64,000 nt of DNA from Leptasterias polaris (lineage: Eukaryota; Echinodermata; Asteroidea; Forcipulatida; Asteriidae): positions 186,001 to 250,000 of the forward strand of contig JAZGTN010000195.1 in the NCBI GenBank assembly GCA_037783415.1. Direction: 5' to 3'. Positions 1 through 11,254 of the stretch are shown piece after piece. A program made the translations under genes and the position numbers. The notes beneath the pieces were generated by a model that was not told the origin of the DNA, did no database searches, and saw only the letters and a list, made by a program, of their open reading frames with translations. Position 1 is the first letter of the stretch, and each line of letters opens with the position of its first letter.

Positions 1-1130
1 AGCGAAAACAAAGACGCTGATGTGACAAAACTTCAAAAGAAATGGTCACTAAAAAATATGCTATTTGACATTTGACTTTCAGAAATCTCCAGAAGAAACA
101 ACTCACACATAATTACAATGCTTAAATGTTTATCTTATTCTTGACGTGTGATGATAATCTTGACACTTTGCGAAACATTAGGGAGGTTCTTTAAAATAAA
201 ACGCAGCTTACATGTAGCTTTCTGAAGAATTCAAGAACGTTAAAATCCGAGTGCGGGCACCTCACTAGTCATTGCTTATTGTTAGAAAATACAGTGTACA
301 CTGACCAAACACTTTTCCCAAACAGTAAAGCTCAGACCAACCAAGCGGGTATGGTACCTGTTATACTTATACGTGTATTGCAAGGGCACTTAAAGCAGGA
401 TTCTTGCTGCCAGTCAATTTATTGAACTGAGTTCACTGATTCTATACTGACGGTCAGTACTGGCAGTATACATACAGAGATCAGTGATTCACTTCCATCT
501 GACAGACAGTCTGTGAGTATCATGAAGAACACGGAAGTGGACCAATCAAGTACTTCAATTTCGGCCCCATTGATGCATGGGACACATGTACTGTTATAAT
601 ACTAACGTAGTGCAGTTTTGCAAAGGCTATTAAGCCGAACCGCAGCCCTCAGCTAGCAGTGTTCACGGCCGGCTGGTCGGTCCAGGGTGATTGCAATGCA
701 GCCGTTTGGCAGTCAGCGAGCTCAGCAAAACGGAGTGAGCACCTGGCGGAAAATAGTCTGTGTTGAGGGGAACTTATAGACAGTATTCCTTGCTGGGATC
801 GAACTTGTGTTCGTCAATTTGGCAGGGCAGTCAATAACTTTGAAAGGACTGCCAGTTTTTTGGCAGGGTGACCTTAAATTTTATGTGGGCGGCACACCCT
901 CCCAAAATCGACACAGGGACAACACTCGATTTGGGTTTTTTCTTCCCACATCTAAAACTGATATTTCTCATTGTCTTCTTTACAAAGGTATCTTTAAGCC
1001 TATGGGTCACTGTCAGTACCAGTCGCTTTTGAAAGTCCCAATAGGCTATTTACACAAAGGACCACACGAGACTGTGAAGTAAGTCCACAGTACACAGGCC
1101 ATGGGGTTTCCATATTAATCTGTACAAACA
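1..1130. other. Left flank, no gene recognised
   Basis: I see no exon or recognisable element here. If ARFGAP1 continues to the left on the minus strand, this is intron or further exons that I could not identify. A short stretch near 665-680 (cggccggctgg) recurs near 5678 in ARFGAP1 intron 1, which hints at an interspersed repeat. Confidence 0.4.
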
Positions 1131-1136
1131 GAAGAA

Positions 1137-2560
1137 ACCCTTGAACCCAGTACTAGCTCAGCCATACAAACAGAAGAAACCCATGCACCCAATGCTAGCC
1201 TTAAGGTATGGTACTTTGTGGCAGTCTGTGGTTCCAGTGTCGGCTGTACAAACAGAAGAAACCCATGCACCCAATGCTAGCCTTAAGGTATGGTACTTTG
1301 TGGAAATCTGTGGTTCCAGTGTCAGCCATACAAACAGAAGAAACCCATGTACACAATGCTAGCCTTGAAGGTTTGGTACTTTGTGGAAATCTGTGGTTCC
1401 AGTGTTGGCCATGCAAACAGAAGAAACCCATGTACACAATGCTAGCCTTGAAGGTTTGGTACTTTGTGGAAATCTGTGGTTCCAGTGTCAGCCATACAAA
1501 CAGAAGAAACCCATGTACACAATGCTAGCCTTGAAGGTTTGGTACTTTGTGGAAATCTGTGGTTCCAGTGTTGGCCATACAAACAGAAGAAACCCATGTA
1601 CACAATGCTAGCCTTGAAGGTTTGGTACTTTGTGGAAATCTGTGGTTCCAGTGTCAGCCATACAAACAGAAGAAACCCATGTACACAATGCTAGCCTTGA
1701 AGGTTTGGTACTTTGTGGAAATCTGTGGTTCCAGTGTTGGCCATACAAACAGAAGAAACCCATGTACACAATGCTAGCCTTGAAGGTTTGGTACTTTGTG
1801 GAAATCTGTGGTTCCAGTGTCAGCCATACAAACAGAAGAAACCCATGTACACAATGCTAGCCTTGAAGGTTTGGTACTTTGTGGAAATCTGTGGTTCCAG
1901 TGTCGGCCATACAAACAGAAGAAACCCATGTACACAATGCTAGCCTTGAAGGTTTGGTACTTTGTGGAAATCTGTGGTTCCAGTGTCAGCCATACAAACA
2001 GAAGAAACCCATGTACACAATGCTAGCCTTGAAGGTTTGGTACTTTGTGGAAATCTGTGGTTCCAGTGTTGGCCATACAAACAGAAGAAACCCATGTACA
2101 CAATGCTAGCCTTGAAGGTTTGGTACTTTGTGGAAATCTGTGGTTCCAGTGTCAGCCATACAAACAGAAGAAACCCATGTACACAATGCTAGCCTTGAAG
2201 GTTTGGTACTTTGTGGAAATCTGTGGTTCCAGTGTCAGCCATACAAACAGAAGAAACCCATGTACACAATGCTAGCCTTGAAGGTTTGGTACTTTGTGGA
2301 AATCTGTGGTTCCAGTGTCGGCCATACAAACAGAAGAAACCCATGTACACAATGCTAGCCTTGAAGGTTTGGTACTTTGTGGAAATCTGTGGTTCCAGTG
2401 TTGGCCATACAAACAGAAGAAACCCATGTACACAATGCTAGCCTTGAAGGTTTGGTACTTTGTGGAAATCTGTGGTTCCAGTGTCAGCCATACAAACAGA
2501 ATAAACCCATGCACCCAATGCTAGCCTTGAAGGTTTGGTACTTTGTGGAAATCTGTGCTA
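1137..2560. repeat. 83-bp tandem array, about 17 copies
   Basis: A unit of 83 bp, beginning tttggtactttgtggaaatc, repeats head to tail. Copies are nearly identical from about 1370 to 2520 and more diverged at both edges. Copies differ mainly at one site (gtcagcc, gttggcc or gtcggcc). From about 1381 to 1880 the cagcc and tggcc types alternate, which suggests a 166-bp dimeric higher-order unit that loses register further right. Because 83 is not a multiple of three, the array is read in all frames in turn and gives many overlapping 76-codon open frames; these are artefacts. It lies downstream of ARFGAP1 exon 4, probably in an intron. Confidence 0.95.
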
Positions 2561-2622
2561 CCTGTTTGTAGGAGGGTTAAGGAATTTATGAAGCAAAATA
2601 CTGAATGGAATCCAGTGCTTAC

Positions 2623-2873
2623 TTTGATACTCCATACATGAGCTCAAAATCATCCTTGCCTGCTGACTGATACCCTCCTTTAGACTCTATCCTTGCCCCT
2701 CCAGAATTATAAGATGAGAAACTTGGAGAACTACTTGAGGTATGCAGAGAGCCTGAGCCAATACTGCTGAGTGATGATGTGGTTGTCTTGAGTCTGGCTG
2801 CTACGTATGGGATGTGATTTCTGGCTGATGACGTCTCTGCCGACCATAACTCGCCTTTTGCCTCCGTCAAGAT
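2623..2873 (-). CDS. ARFGAP1: ARFGAP1 exon 4 (Ser-rich linker)
   Basis: This 251-bp exon starts in phase 0 after a taaacag acceptor and reads ILTEAKGELWSAETSSARN, which parallels the vertebrate segment after the RDK motif. It then becomes Ser/Gly-rich and ends before a gtaagc donor in phase 2. No following exon was recognised to the left. Confidence 0.85.
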
Positions 2874-5800
2874 CTGTTTACAAACAAAGATTCATCTTTT
2901 AAAATATAGGGACTTTTTGTATACTTAATTCTTTTTGCTTGGATCTACTTTGAGTCCTAGTCATCAAAAATGTTATTTGAGCCTTAGAATCAAGTCATAA
3001 AAAGTGTGACTCAAGTCCTAGTCTGAGTCTTTAAAAATTTGACTCAAATCTAAGTTTAAGTCATTAAAAACACAACTTGAGTCCAAGTCATTACACGTCA
3101 CCTTATCCCTGTAGAGAGCTGCCGCCTTGCTGTTGTATTTCTCCTGAAGATTCCAGCTTGGGTCGTAATCAGGCTGTGACTTAATGAATTGCCGAGCTTT
3201 GTTGTTGCCACCCACCTTCATCTTCTCAAGTTCAAGGTCCTTCCATTTATCCATGGTGACTGACCTCACAAAACTAGACGGTATAACAACAAAAACTGTC
3301 ATTCTGATATAAATTCAAGTTAGAACAAAAACAGGGCTGTTGTTAGCTGGAATTTTAAAATGACTAATATTCATCTTTAACCTCTTGCGGACGGATGACA
3401 GCTATGGCCGCGGCTTGATAGAAGGTTAGGGTGTCGGGTGACGGCTATAGCCGCATACTGGTTGCATACTTTCTATTCATTATGCACCTGTGGTTTCTGA
3501 AGTTGCTGGCCGGTTATTATTGAAAGACCAACTCTCTGCGAAGGGAAGAGTTTGCTGAACCTTTCTTGGCCCTGTATCATGGATCTATTCATAGAAATTG
3601 CCCTTTTGTTTGTGTTTGAATAGATTGGTATTTTCGAGTGAAAAGCTACTGCAACATGTGGCTCCGTGCTGTTCACACGGGCTGTTCGTGCGATGAATAC
3701 GGGCTATTGTTTCGGTAATCCGCGCTATTGTTCACGGAATCCCGGCCGACCAGCATTCACTCTCAAAACAATACCGTGCTCAAGGGGTTAAAGATAACTT
3801 GTCAATATTGCCATAATGATACTCAATTTACCAAGGAATTATTTTTATGGAAGGGTTTTACTTTATTGTCCCAGCTCTTGAATCAAAAGACTTCCAAACA
3901 AAAGTCAAAATTAATGTGGAACAATTGTTGAATTTTACTCATATATAAAAGCTTGGAATTTACAAGACCACAAGTTCAATTTAAATTGGGGTATTTATTT
4001 ACCAACCCAGGAAATAATTACTAAGTTTATAAACGCACAGATTTTCCGGCAAGATACATGTCATGTAGATAGGCCTACTTTGCAGTGGTTTGACCACCAC
4101 AATCTTTTTACAGCTCACTGCATCAGAAAGGTAGTTGTACTAGTAATATTACTACCTTTTTGCTCAAGTGTTTGAAATAAAAACTAAAAAGCTTCCTCGG
4201 GAAAAAAGAGAAATTTGACATATGGACTAGCAAACAAGCTTGCGGACTCCTCAAAAGTTTAGTTTACCAGGCCGGTAAGTGAAAAAACAAAGTTAGGGGA
4301 AACCCCTGTATTGATAAGAAGTGAAAATAAATCAAGAATGTCACTGCTGAAGTTCCAGAGAGTTTTTCATAAACTTAATGGACAATAGTGAATACATGTA
4401 CAATGTAGATAAGAAAATTGCACATAGAAAAAGGTAGAAACTCAACCAACCTGAGATGGACACCGAGACCTCTGTGTTTGCCCGAGCACTCCAAGCAGAT
4501 CCAAATACCATAGGATACGCTCACCCACTGAGGGTTGTGCCCATTGCATTCAAAACAATTCTATATTATAATACAGAAAATAAATCAATGTATAGGTCAA
4601 ACAAGAACTACACTGAAGAGGCGTTTCTACGGCCACAGATCCACAGTCAACACCCAAAAGCTGGATACACCTGTAGGACACCACTTCAATCTTCCTAACC
4701 ACTCCATTTTTGACATGAATTTACAGGGCATTGAGGCACTAGGTAACTGCAGAGAGACTGTCCGTCTGAGTAGGGAGAAATTGTGAATAAGGCGCATAAA
4801 GACCACTCAGCCCCATGGTTTGAACATCCAAGAAGGAAATGACTAATAACCTTTTGTCTTTGCCTTCTCCCTTTCCCCCACAGATATCCATATTTTTAGT
4901 CTGCCCTATTAACTAATTATTTACTTTTCTTCCAACCTTCCATTTTGTCCTTTGTGTGTCAAGCCATCCCCTTCCCTCAAACCCCCCCCCCCCTTTGTCT
5001 CCATAATCCCTGCTTACCCCCTGCTTTTTCTGAATGCTTTATGCTTTTCTCTATTCATGTATTTCCACTTGACTGCTCTTGTCACCCTTGTATGCATGTA
5101 TGTGTGTTGTCTTGTCATTTAGCCTTCGAGAAAGACTCTGCTATGGTCAAAACGTCAGGCCACTAACTAATTTTTTGCATTTACTACAGGTCCTTTTGGT
5201 TGGTAAGCAGTTTGCAACAGCTAATTCTATTTTCTCAGAAAATAAATCATGCGGATTAAGTACCTTGTGCATAAATTATAAATTTACTAACCCTTACAAC
5301 AACAAAAGTTCCCAAATTCTTCTATACCCACTTACCAAAGTGAAGGATTCAGAAGGACTTGGACCAGTAAGCCCAAAACAAGTTCTTATAAGAGGGTCAG
5401 GCATTCTTATCTTATAAATTCAATTTCAAACAATTTGGTGTGGAGTGACATACAAGAAGAGGATATTTGGAGGAATTGGGCCACACTTAGGCCTATTATA
5501 GCTGAACTGTCTAGTCTGTTTTATGTTAATATTAATTCTAACTTACCAACATAGTTATTTGGCAGTTAGTACTAATCCCCTTCAGTAGGCCATTTCAATG
5601 TTTCGGATGTTGTTATCTACGTTATTGTTTAATAGGCCTACTGATTATTAGTGTGAGATTAGGCTGACATGTTCAGCGGCCGGCTGGGCAGGGCTGGGCA
5701 GTGGGCGGAGCGAGAGTCCGAACAATTTCAATAGTTGCCTTTAAGTTTATGTTCCGCTCATAGCCCAGCTGATCGATGACATCCTGATTTGATTGGCACA

Positions 5801-6664
5801 AAGTGAGGGATAGCACCAAGTGAACACATATGATTTAGGGAAAGGGCCTTCAATTTTGTATCGCTAAGCTTCAGAAAAAAATGGGACCTGCCCCCTGTGT
5901 GGCCAAGGATTTGGAGAGACCTTGGCCACAAAAAAGAAGGGCTAGGTCTACGTACTCCTATCTACATTACCTAGTATATAGTAGAACTAAATGAGGTTCA
6001 TTTCACTATCGTCTTCACATGGATTGATAGCGGAACGTACTAGGACTCAGGAGTAGGTCCATCCCTGGGGGAACCCACATCCATAAGGTTTATCGCGATT
6101 CAGAACCACAGTGCGTCATGGGAGGGCAAAGGGGGCAAATGCATACCGCGGTGCAAGACGTGCGCACGCACGGCCTATCTCTGTGTAAACTAAAAAGTAA
6201 ACAAGCTTATGATTTGAACGTCGCAACAATTTTGTAAACAACACAGTCGGTCGTCATGCGCCCGGGCTACCGAGTTCCCGGGTTGCCCCCTTTTTACTGC
6301 ACCCATCATGCTCAGCGAAACAGCGCCCTCTCTTGGTATTTTGCTATTCGCTATAATTTCTGATCATTCATGTTCAGATGTTTGAATGTTATTCATTAAT
6401 TCAATTATTGGATTTAGTTAGATGGCATGATGATTGGTATGGACTATGGCCCATGGGTGGGTAACTAAATAAATCAGATTTTATAATCAGTCGAAATATT
6501 GTCATTGTTGTGGCGGTCAGAAGATTTTATGATTTCCTTATTAAATATTATTATTAGCATGATGCAGCATGGAAACCATTTTTGTTTAAGGCTCAAAAAC
6601 TTACATTATTGCCCTCCTTTGGTCGCAGCTCCTTCATCACTCGTCGTGTCCGGGGACTTGCCAT
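2623..6664 (-). CDS. ARFGAP1: ARF GTPase-activating protein 1, N-terminal part (4 exons, 3' end not found)
   Basis: ArfGAP1 stimulates GTP hydrolysis by Arf1 on Golgi membranes and COPI vesicles. Exons at 6664-6605, 4560-4451, 3273-3102 and 2873-2623 join in phase (0, 2, 0) with GT-AG boundaries to 197 codons. The start is an ATG in a good context, followed by MASPRTRRVMKEL. The ArfGAP zinc finger is complete: Cys22, Cys25, Cys42 and Cys45 with the expected 16-residue spacing, and the arginine finger at Arg50 in CSGKHRGLGVHLS. Family hallmarks follow (SFVRSVTMDKW, LELEKMKVGGN, NLQEKYNSKAAALYRDK), then a Ser-rich linker in exon 4. The model stops just before the curvature-sensing ALPS region expected from vertebrate orthologues, so the remaining exons must lie left of 2623. 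Identity rests on remembered family sequence and is very secure for exons 1-3. Confidence 0.95.
3102..3273 (-). CDS. ARFGAP1: ARFGAP1 exon 3
   Basis: This 172-bp exon continues the ArfGAP domain from Ser57 to Lys114. The acceptor is accgtctag and the donor is AAG followed by gtgacg. The reading joins exon 2 as HLS-FVRSVTMDKW. Confidence 0.95.
3377..3791. mobile_element. Non-autonomous piggyBac-type element in ARFGAP1 intron 2
   Basis: The ends form inverted repeats: TTAACCTCTTGCGGACGG on the left, against the reverse complement TTAACCCCTTGAGCACGG on the right. TTAA sits at both outer edges, as expected for piggyBac target duplications. The 415-bp interior has no transposase frame. Class assignment rests on TTAA plus the CCYTTG terminus. 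Confidence 0.65.
4451..4560 (-). CDS. ARFGAP1: ARFGAP1 exon 2 (zinc finger and arginine finger)
   Basis: This 110-bp exon encodes residues 21-56 plus two bases of Ser57. It carries all four zinc ligands and Arg50. The acceptor is ...aatatag before AATTGTTTTG; the donor is AG followed by gttggt. The acceptor sequence lies directly against a Penelope-like insertion that starts at about 4561. Confidence 0.95.
4561..5230 (+). mobile_element. 5'-truncated Penelope-like retroelement with decayed GIY-YIG endonuclease
   Basis: From about 4563 the plus strand encodes the C-terminal endonuclease of a Penelope-like element: YIIIQ...CIGQTRTTLKRRF, then DTPVGHHFNLPNHS, then RLSREKL-stop-IRRIKTTQPHGLNI. 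The in-frame TGA near 4784 replaces the usual Trp codon, so the copy is dead. After the coding part come a pyrimidine-rich stretch, a stem-loop motif with gaaagactctgc and aaacgtcaggcc (about 5128-5162), and a terminal segment ending ...gcaacagctaattcta near 5230. The same terminal segment recurs, inverted, at 34282 and 45513. The element is inserted in ARFGAP1 intron 1, antisense to the gene. Confidence 0.85.
5231..6604. other. Remainder of ARFGAP1 intron 1
   Basis: No coding exon or clear element boundary was seen. It includes GC-richer patches near 5675-5720 and 6240-6290. Confidence 0.5.
6605..6664 (-). CDS. ARFGAP1: ARFGAP1 exon 1 (start codon)
   Basis: Sixty coding bases give residues 1-20, from ATG at 6664-6662 to a donor gtaagt right after AATAAT. 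The phase is 0. The Kozak context is aaaATGG. The sequence MASPRTRRVMKELRPKEGNN matches the conserved N-terminus of the family. Confidence 0.93.
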
Positions 6665-7126
6665 TTTTATAAAATAGTTTTTAATTTTAGTGTTTACGAA
6701 TGATTATTAATATTATCAAACTTTACAGCACAATTTCACTTAAAGTTCCTCCAAACCACAGTCCACACTGTTCTGAAACTAAATAGAGCACACTGTGAAC
6801 TTTCAACAAATTACAGGTCCTTTCTACAATATTCTTGACAAAAAACACGGTGTGCTGTTAGATTCAGAAGTCCGCAGAAGTCCACGTCAACTACGATCTG
6901 TCGCCATGTTTAAAATTGATAAACTACGTGGATGTCACTCTGGCTCTGGGGCCGTAAACCGGTTTATATTGCTTGTTAACTCGGGTAACAGATTACAGTT
7001 AATGATTAATAGCGTGAACTATTGAGGGCGCTAATACACTGACATCATTGATCTCCATTATCATTGATCTACACTGGAGATCAATGAGTGACGGAGAACA
7101 ATGGTGCTAAAATACTTGTTTTTTAT
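6665..7126. other. 5' flank of ARFGAP1
   Basis: This should hold the ARFGAP1 5' UTR and promoter (minus strand). I see no obvious TATA box at a fixed distance. A small inverted repeat (ttgatctcca ... tggagatcaa) lies at about 7049-7085, next to the start of an interspersed repeat. Confidence 0.4.
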
Positions 7127-7345
7127 GTAAAGTCTCTCAGCCTCTTGAAAACCAATCAAATATATTTTCAGAAAGCAAAACTTCAAGTTTCTTTTCAATT
7201 TTTGGCAGGTCCACCTTTTGGAATGTTTGCTAGTTACCCAAGAAGAAACCCCAAACCCCCCCAAACCCCCCAAACCGACTTGTCCAGTTTTATGAAGCAT
7301 CCTTCCACTTCCCAAGCCAAAATAGGACCAATTTTAAAGCCTAAA
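7127..7345 (+). repeat. Interspersed repeat, copy 1 (second copy at 53388)
   Basis: The segment beginning gtctctcagcctcttgaaaa is closely repeated in the same orientation at 53396, and similarity continues through tttcaatttttggcaggt and a C-rich stretch. The family is unclassified. No protein is encoded in common; the open frames differ. Confidence 0.8.
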
Positions 7346-7499
7346 CTTATCGAAGTCTTCTCAAACGTTGAAGCAAAGAAATCCGAGGTTTTGATGACTT
7401 GCCATAACTACACACTCTGGGCCTATGTGTAGGCCTACTTATGTGACCCCAAAACAAATTCTTAGTCAATAATGTAATTGACTAGCTAGGGCCTACATT

Positions 7500-7643
7500 A
7501 TACAATTGTTGCGCGCTGTGGCGGGATCCATGGTGTTTTGTACACCCGAGGGGCAAATGGCACCCGAGGCGAATCCGAGGGTGCCATTTGCCCCCTAGGG
7601 TGTACAAAACCCATGGATCCGGTCATAGCGTGCAACAATTGTT
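7500..7643. mobile_element. Near-perfect 144-bp palindromic element
   Basis: Two ~65-bp arms (acaattgttgcgcgctgtgg ... gtcatagcgtgcaacaattgt) are reverse complements with few mismatches around a short cgaat centre. The interior contains ggggcaaatggcacccgag and its mirror. It would extrude as a cruciform. It looks like a foldback MITE. Confidence 0.85.
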
Positions 7644-9072
7644 TTGTTATAACATGGTAATAGATTCCTCTTCTGTTGTCATCTTCAAACATTACTACGA
7701 CTAAGTTGGCATAGTTTAATAAGCAGACGAACAGTTCTTAAAATCAAACAATTTTCACTGTTCCCTCGAGCCCGGGGCTGTTTCTAATTGTACAAGGCGC
7801 TGTAAACCGACCAACGTTGGGGACGATCAAGGTAATGTATCCCCCTAGGGATGTTACCCCATGCGCTGTGCGTGATGCGTAGTGCGCATCCTTAAAAATA
7901 AATATAGACGCTAGCAATGCACATCCTTCTTTATGGATAACGCAGTACGCAATATGCGTGTTTTTCATTTTTACGTGTTGCGCGTTTCTCAGAACGCATG
8001 ACGGACAGATGGATTTCCGGCCTAATTAGCCATGTTACATGCGTCTTTGTATCACATCACGTGCTTGGTTCTCGACCAATACAAATTCACAATCTGTTAC
8101 CGTGGTATAACAAAGACGTTGTCCCCCATGGGTAATAAACATTGGCTGAAGAAGGTTGATTCAAAAGAGTGCGCTATTATTAGAAGAAGTATACGGGGGA
8201 CAGAATCTTCGGGGGGGGGGGGGGGATCTCCGGAGGGGGTTAGCTTCTCCTGCCACACCGATACAGTTCATATAGCGAACTGCGGTGTACAAACTTCTTC
8301 TGATAGCGGCCTCTTTAAAATCAACCTCTTTCAGGCCAAGTTAATTTCCCATCATGGGGAACAGAAAATCCCCATTTTAGACCGGGCCATTAAAAAAAAA
8401 AAAACAATAGCCTAAAATGTAGATTTCGATTTTAGGCCAATTTTACCCGAAAATTTTGATGTTAACTTTAACTCAGTGTTTTGATAGACTCGAGAACGTT
8501 ATAAATTTGTCATGGTATTGATCGAGAAAAAAATGTGCCAATGATAAGTAGTGCGGTAGAAATGAAAACTAAACCTGAATTATAATCGGGATCGACATTA
8601 TCTCACGACCATCAGCCATGTACAAACGATGTTCATACTTTTCTTGGCATAAATTGAAAGAGTTTGCTATGTTTTTCATTTGGAAACATCATCATCCGGC
8701 AGACTTTGTTGAGAGAGAGAAAAAAAATTGGGGGGAAAATCAGGCCTTGCAACTTGTAAAATAGATAAAGATAAAAGTTAAAAAGATAAATAAAAAACAA
8801 TGATGTGCCACCCCCCCCCCCCCCCCCCCTCCCGCTTCTATACACAACTTGCAAACTTTTGCATTATTTTTCATTATTTTCCATTTCTTTTTTTATATGA
8901 GATCTAAATCAATTTAAAAAAAATTGTTAAATAATTTGTATATAATGAAATAAGCTGAAACTATCATTCGGATCGCGAAGTTTGTAACTTATCACCCATT
9001 TATTATATCGTTGGTGAAATTAACACCGTTTCGATGTAACATAAAAGATACACAGAGTGTTTACAAAGTGCA
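7644..9072. other. Intergenic, simple sequence, no gene
   Basis: It holds homopolymer runs (G near 8209-8226, A near 8391-8404, C near 8811-8830). A segment rich in 'tgcgta/gcgcat' lies near 7860-8000. No coding exon was recognised. Confidence 0.5.
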
Positions 9073-9387
9073 GTTGGTGTACCACTAAACGTTCATCAGT
9101 GTGCGCAGCAGTCAGACCTGTCCTCACCTTCTGTTGGTGTACCACTAAACGTTCATCAGTGTGCGCAACTGTCCTCACCTTCTGTTGGTGTACCACTAAA
9201 CGTTCATCAGTGTGCGCAACTGTCCTCACCTTCTGTTGGTGTACCACTAAACGTTCATCAGTGTGCGCAGCTGTCCTCACCTTCAGTTGGTGTACCACTA
9301 AACGTTCATCAGTGTGCGCAGCTGTCCTCACCTTCAGTTGGTGTACCACTAAACGTTCATCAGTGTGCGCAGCTGTCCTCACCTTCA
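9073..9387. repeat. 51-bp minisatellite, six copies
   Basis: The unit begins gttggtgtaccactaaacgt and is 51 bp long; the first copy carries a 9-bp insertion. Because 51 is divisible by three, both strands stay open: minus reads KVRTAAHTDERLVVHQL repeats and plus reads CWCTTKRSSVCATVLTF repeats. Copy differences change residues on both strands, and there are no flanking splice sites I would trust, so I treat it as non-coding. Confidence 0.9.
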
Positions 9388-9399
9388 TTGGTAGTCTTT

Positions 9400-10867
9400 G
9401 GTCGTAGAGGGCCGGTTATTGTGGTTTGCTGAACACGCGCGGTCATAGTGCTAAGTACAATGTATGAAGGCCCTGGTAGTAGGCAAAGAATTTGGCTCTT
9501 AAGGTAAAGAATACGTAACAGTGCATCCCCCAATCCTTTTTTTATTTTTGGATCCGGGTTGATGGGAACCTTCGCTATCGCCTACAAAGAATTACCTTGC
9601 CTGAGAGTGAGACCACTTTGCGCATTTGGAAAAGTTAATGTTAAAGTTCTCAGCTCGGAAAAACAACTATGCCGTGGACGCTTGTGTCTCATACGCCGCA
9701 TAATATACCTTCAGGTGCACAAGGATTTCCATGTTCATCAATGAAAAGAAATATTTATTTGAACTACCAATACCATATTCAATAACAAATACAGTAATAA
9801 GACCTAAATAAGATGAAATAATGAGAAAGAAGTAATTGACAGAAATACGTATAGCATTGTAGGATTTAAACTGTTCGTGACGTTCAATAATACTTCATTG
9901 ATGGAAACGTCGTGTTGTTTTGAAACAAACAATCAGAACCAGAACAAGATTTTATTTTGAAAGACTGTTTCAATAATTGTAAAGAAATGTTATGATCGCC
10001 TATAAATGCTCACCTATAAGAAGGTCACGGTGATAATGATTTTTTTTATCAGAGATTTCGAGAAAAGATCAAATTTAAGTCACTCTGAGATCCGCTCATT
10101 TAGCTCCATTGTTGTTTTCCTTGATTAAATGCATAGTGTAGCGTTTCAAGAAGACGATAAATCCATAAAGTGTGATAACAAGAACTAGATACAACTGTTT
10201 CAGAGCGAGATGTTATCGTCACTACTACAAATCCTTGAAAAACTAACAAAAAGTAATAGATTTATCAGGAATGAGACGGTTCACCCTCCAGCTCGCTAAC
10301 CCTTTAACTTCACTGTATTTGTAAACGGGTAATTAGTGATATTTTCCAGTCATTACCAAAGCTGATTCAAGGTTTTTAGATTTCATCTTTTTATCATTTT
10401 ATAAATCTGTTATAATCAAGCGCCATTTAGGGCAAAAACAATTTTCAGCTTAATAATTAAAAGACGATTAGTATACAAGCCTTAATTTAAATTCGAAACG
10501 TGAACTACTGGGTTATAATGATAAAGAACTCAATCTAACTTTAAGAATTCATAGAGTTGGCCTAACGCCGTTAATAATATCTTATTTTTCATTTAAAACA
10601 ATGCTCAGCAGGTTGTGTTCTAAAATAGTATCGGATATCACGAGCTGCATACAATTCTTATTTTTGTTTTACCATGTTGATTCTCATTTTAAGTGATGTT
10701 TCTTTAAAGATGATATTATTTGACATGCAGTGTTCCAGGCATGTTACTATCAACTAATTGACAATCAAATTAGGAAAAGTGATAAGCTTGCTTTGGCTAT
10801 TAACGGGAGATGTTTCCTGTCATCTCTGCATGCCGTAAGATTAGTTTGCAATCCACCATAACAAGGA
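9400..10867. other. AT-rich stretch downstream of the fibrinogen-domain exon
   Basis: This is 3' of the minus-strand FReD exon and may contain its 3' UTR. No exon, RNA gene or element end was recognised. Confidence 0.4.
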
Positions 10868-11115
10868 CTACACTTTACTCCTAATTTTCATCTCAGTAGT
10901 TTTGAGTGAGCGATAATTCGAAAAGCTATCCCAAATAATTCCTGTGCCACCGAGATCGGCATAGTGGAAGTATCTCCCGTTCAAACTTGATGAATAGCAG
11001 AATCTGTACCACCAGGCTCCGTGGAACGTGACGGCACAGCTATCGATGGAATTGACATCGTTGTCGCGGTCTTTGGTCGAGAAGGCCATGTAATTATGGC
11101 TTTCTAACCCGTTTG
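10868..11115 (-). CDS. Terminal exon of a fibrinogen-related domain (FReD) gene
   Basis: The exon opens after a tatatttcag acceptor and ends at a TAG at 10868. It encodes the last ~82 residues of a fibrinogen C-terminal globe: YMAFSTKDRDNDV (the calcium-binding segment), DSCAVTFHGAWWYRFC with the disulphide pair Cys...Cys, SSLNGRYF, and TTEMKIRSKV at the end. Such domains occur in ficolins, tenascins, angiopoietins and many invertebrate lectins, so the gene cannot be named from this exon. No upstream FReD exons were found between here and TINAGL, whose last exon is at 15075 on the same strand. It may be a partial gene, or the other exons may be diverged or lost. Confidence 0.85.
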
Positions 11116-11254
11116 CTGAAATATAAAACACGCGGTCATACTCATAAGAATAAAGGTGACATGGGAAGGGGGGTAACCGTAATATGAATTTGGTTATTAT
11201 GTTGCTTGGTACGAAAGCCCAATTGTGCCACTGAAGTATATATTATCAGCGGGA

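Noticed and set aside
1137..2560. CRISPR-like array
   Set aside because: The repeats are contiguous without unique spacers, and the genome is eukaryotic.
1141..2571. Many overlapping 76-codon frames
   Set aside because: All are products of the 83-bp tandem array, which shifts frame at each unit.
4456..4698. Plus-strand frame of 80 codons starting MDTETSVFARAL
   Set aside because: Its first third is the exact antisense of ARFGAP1 exon 2, and the rest runs out of frame through the Penelope endonuclease.
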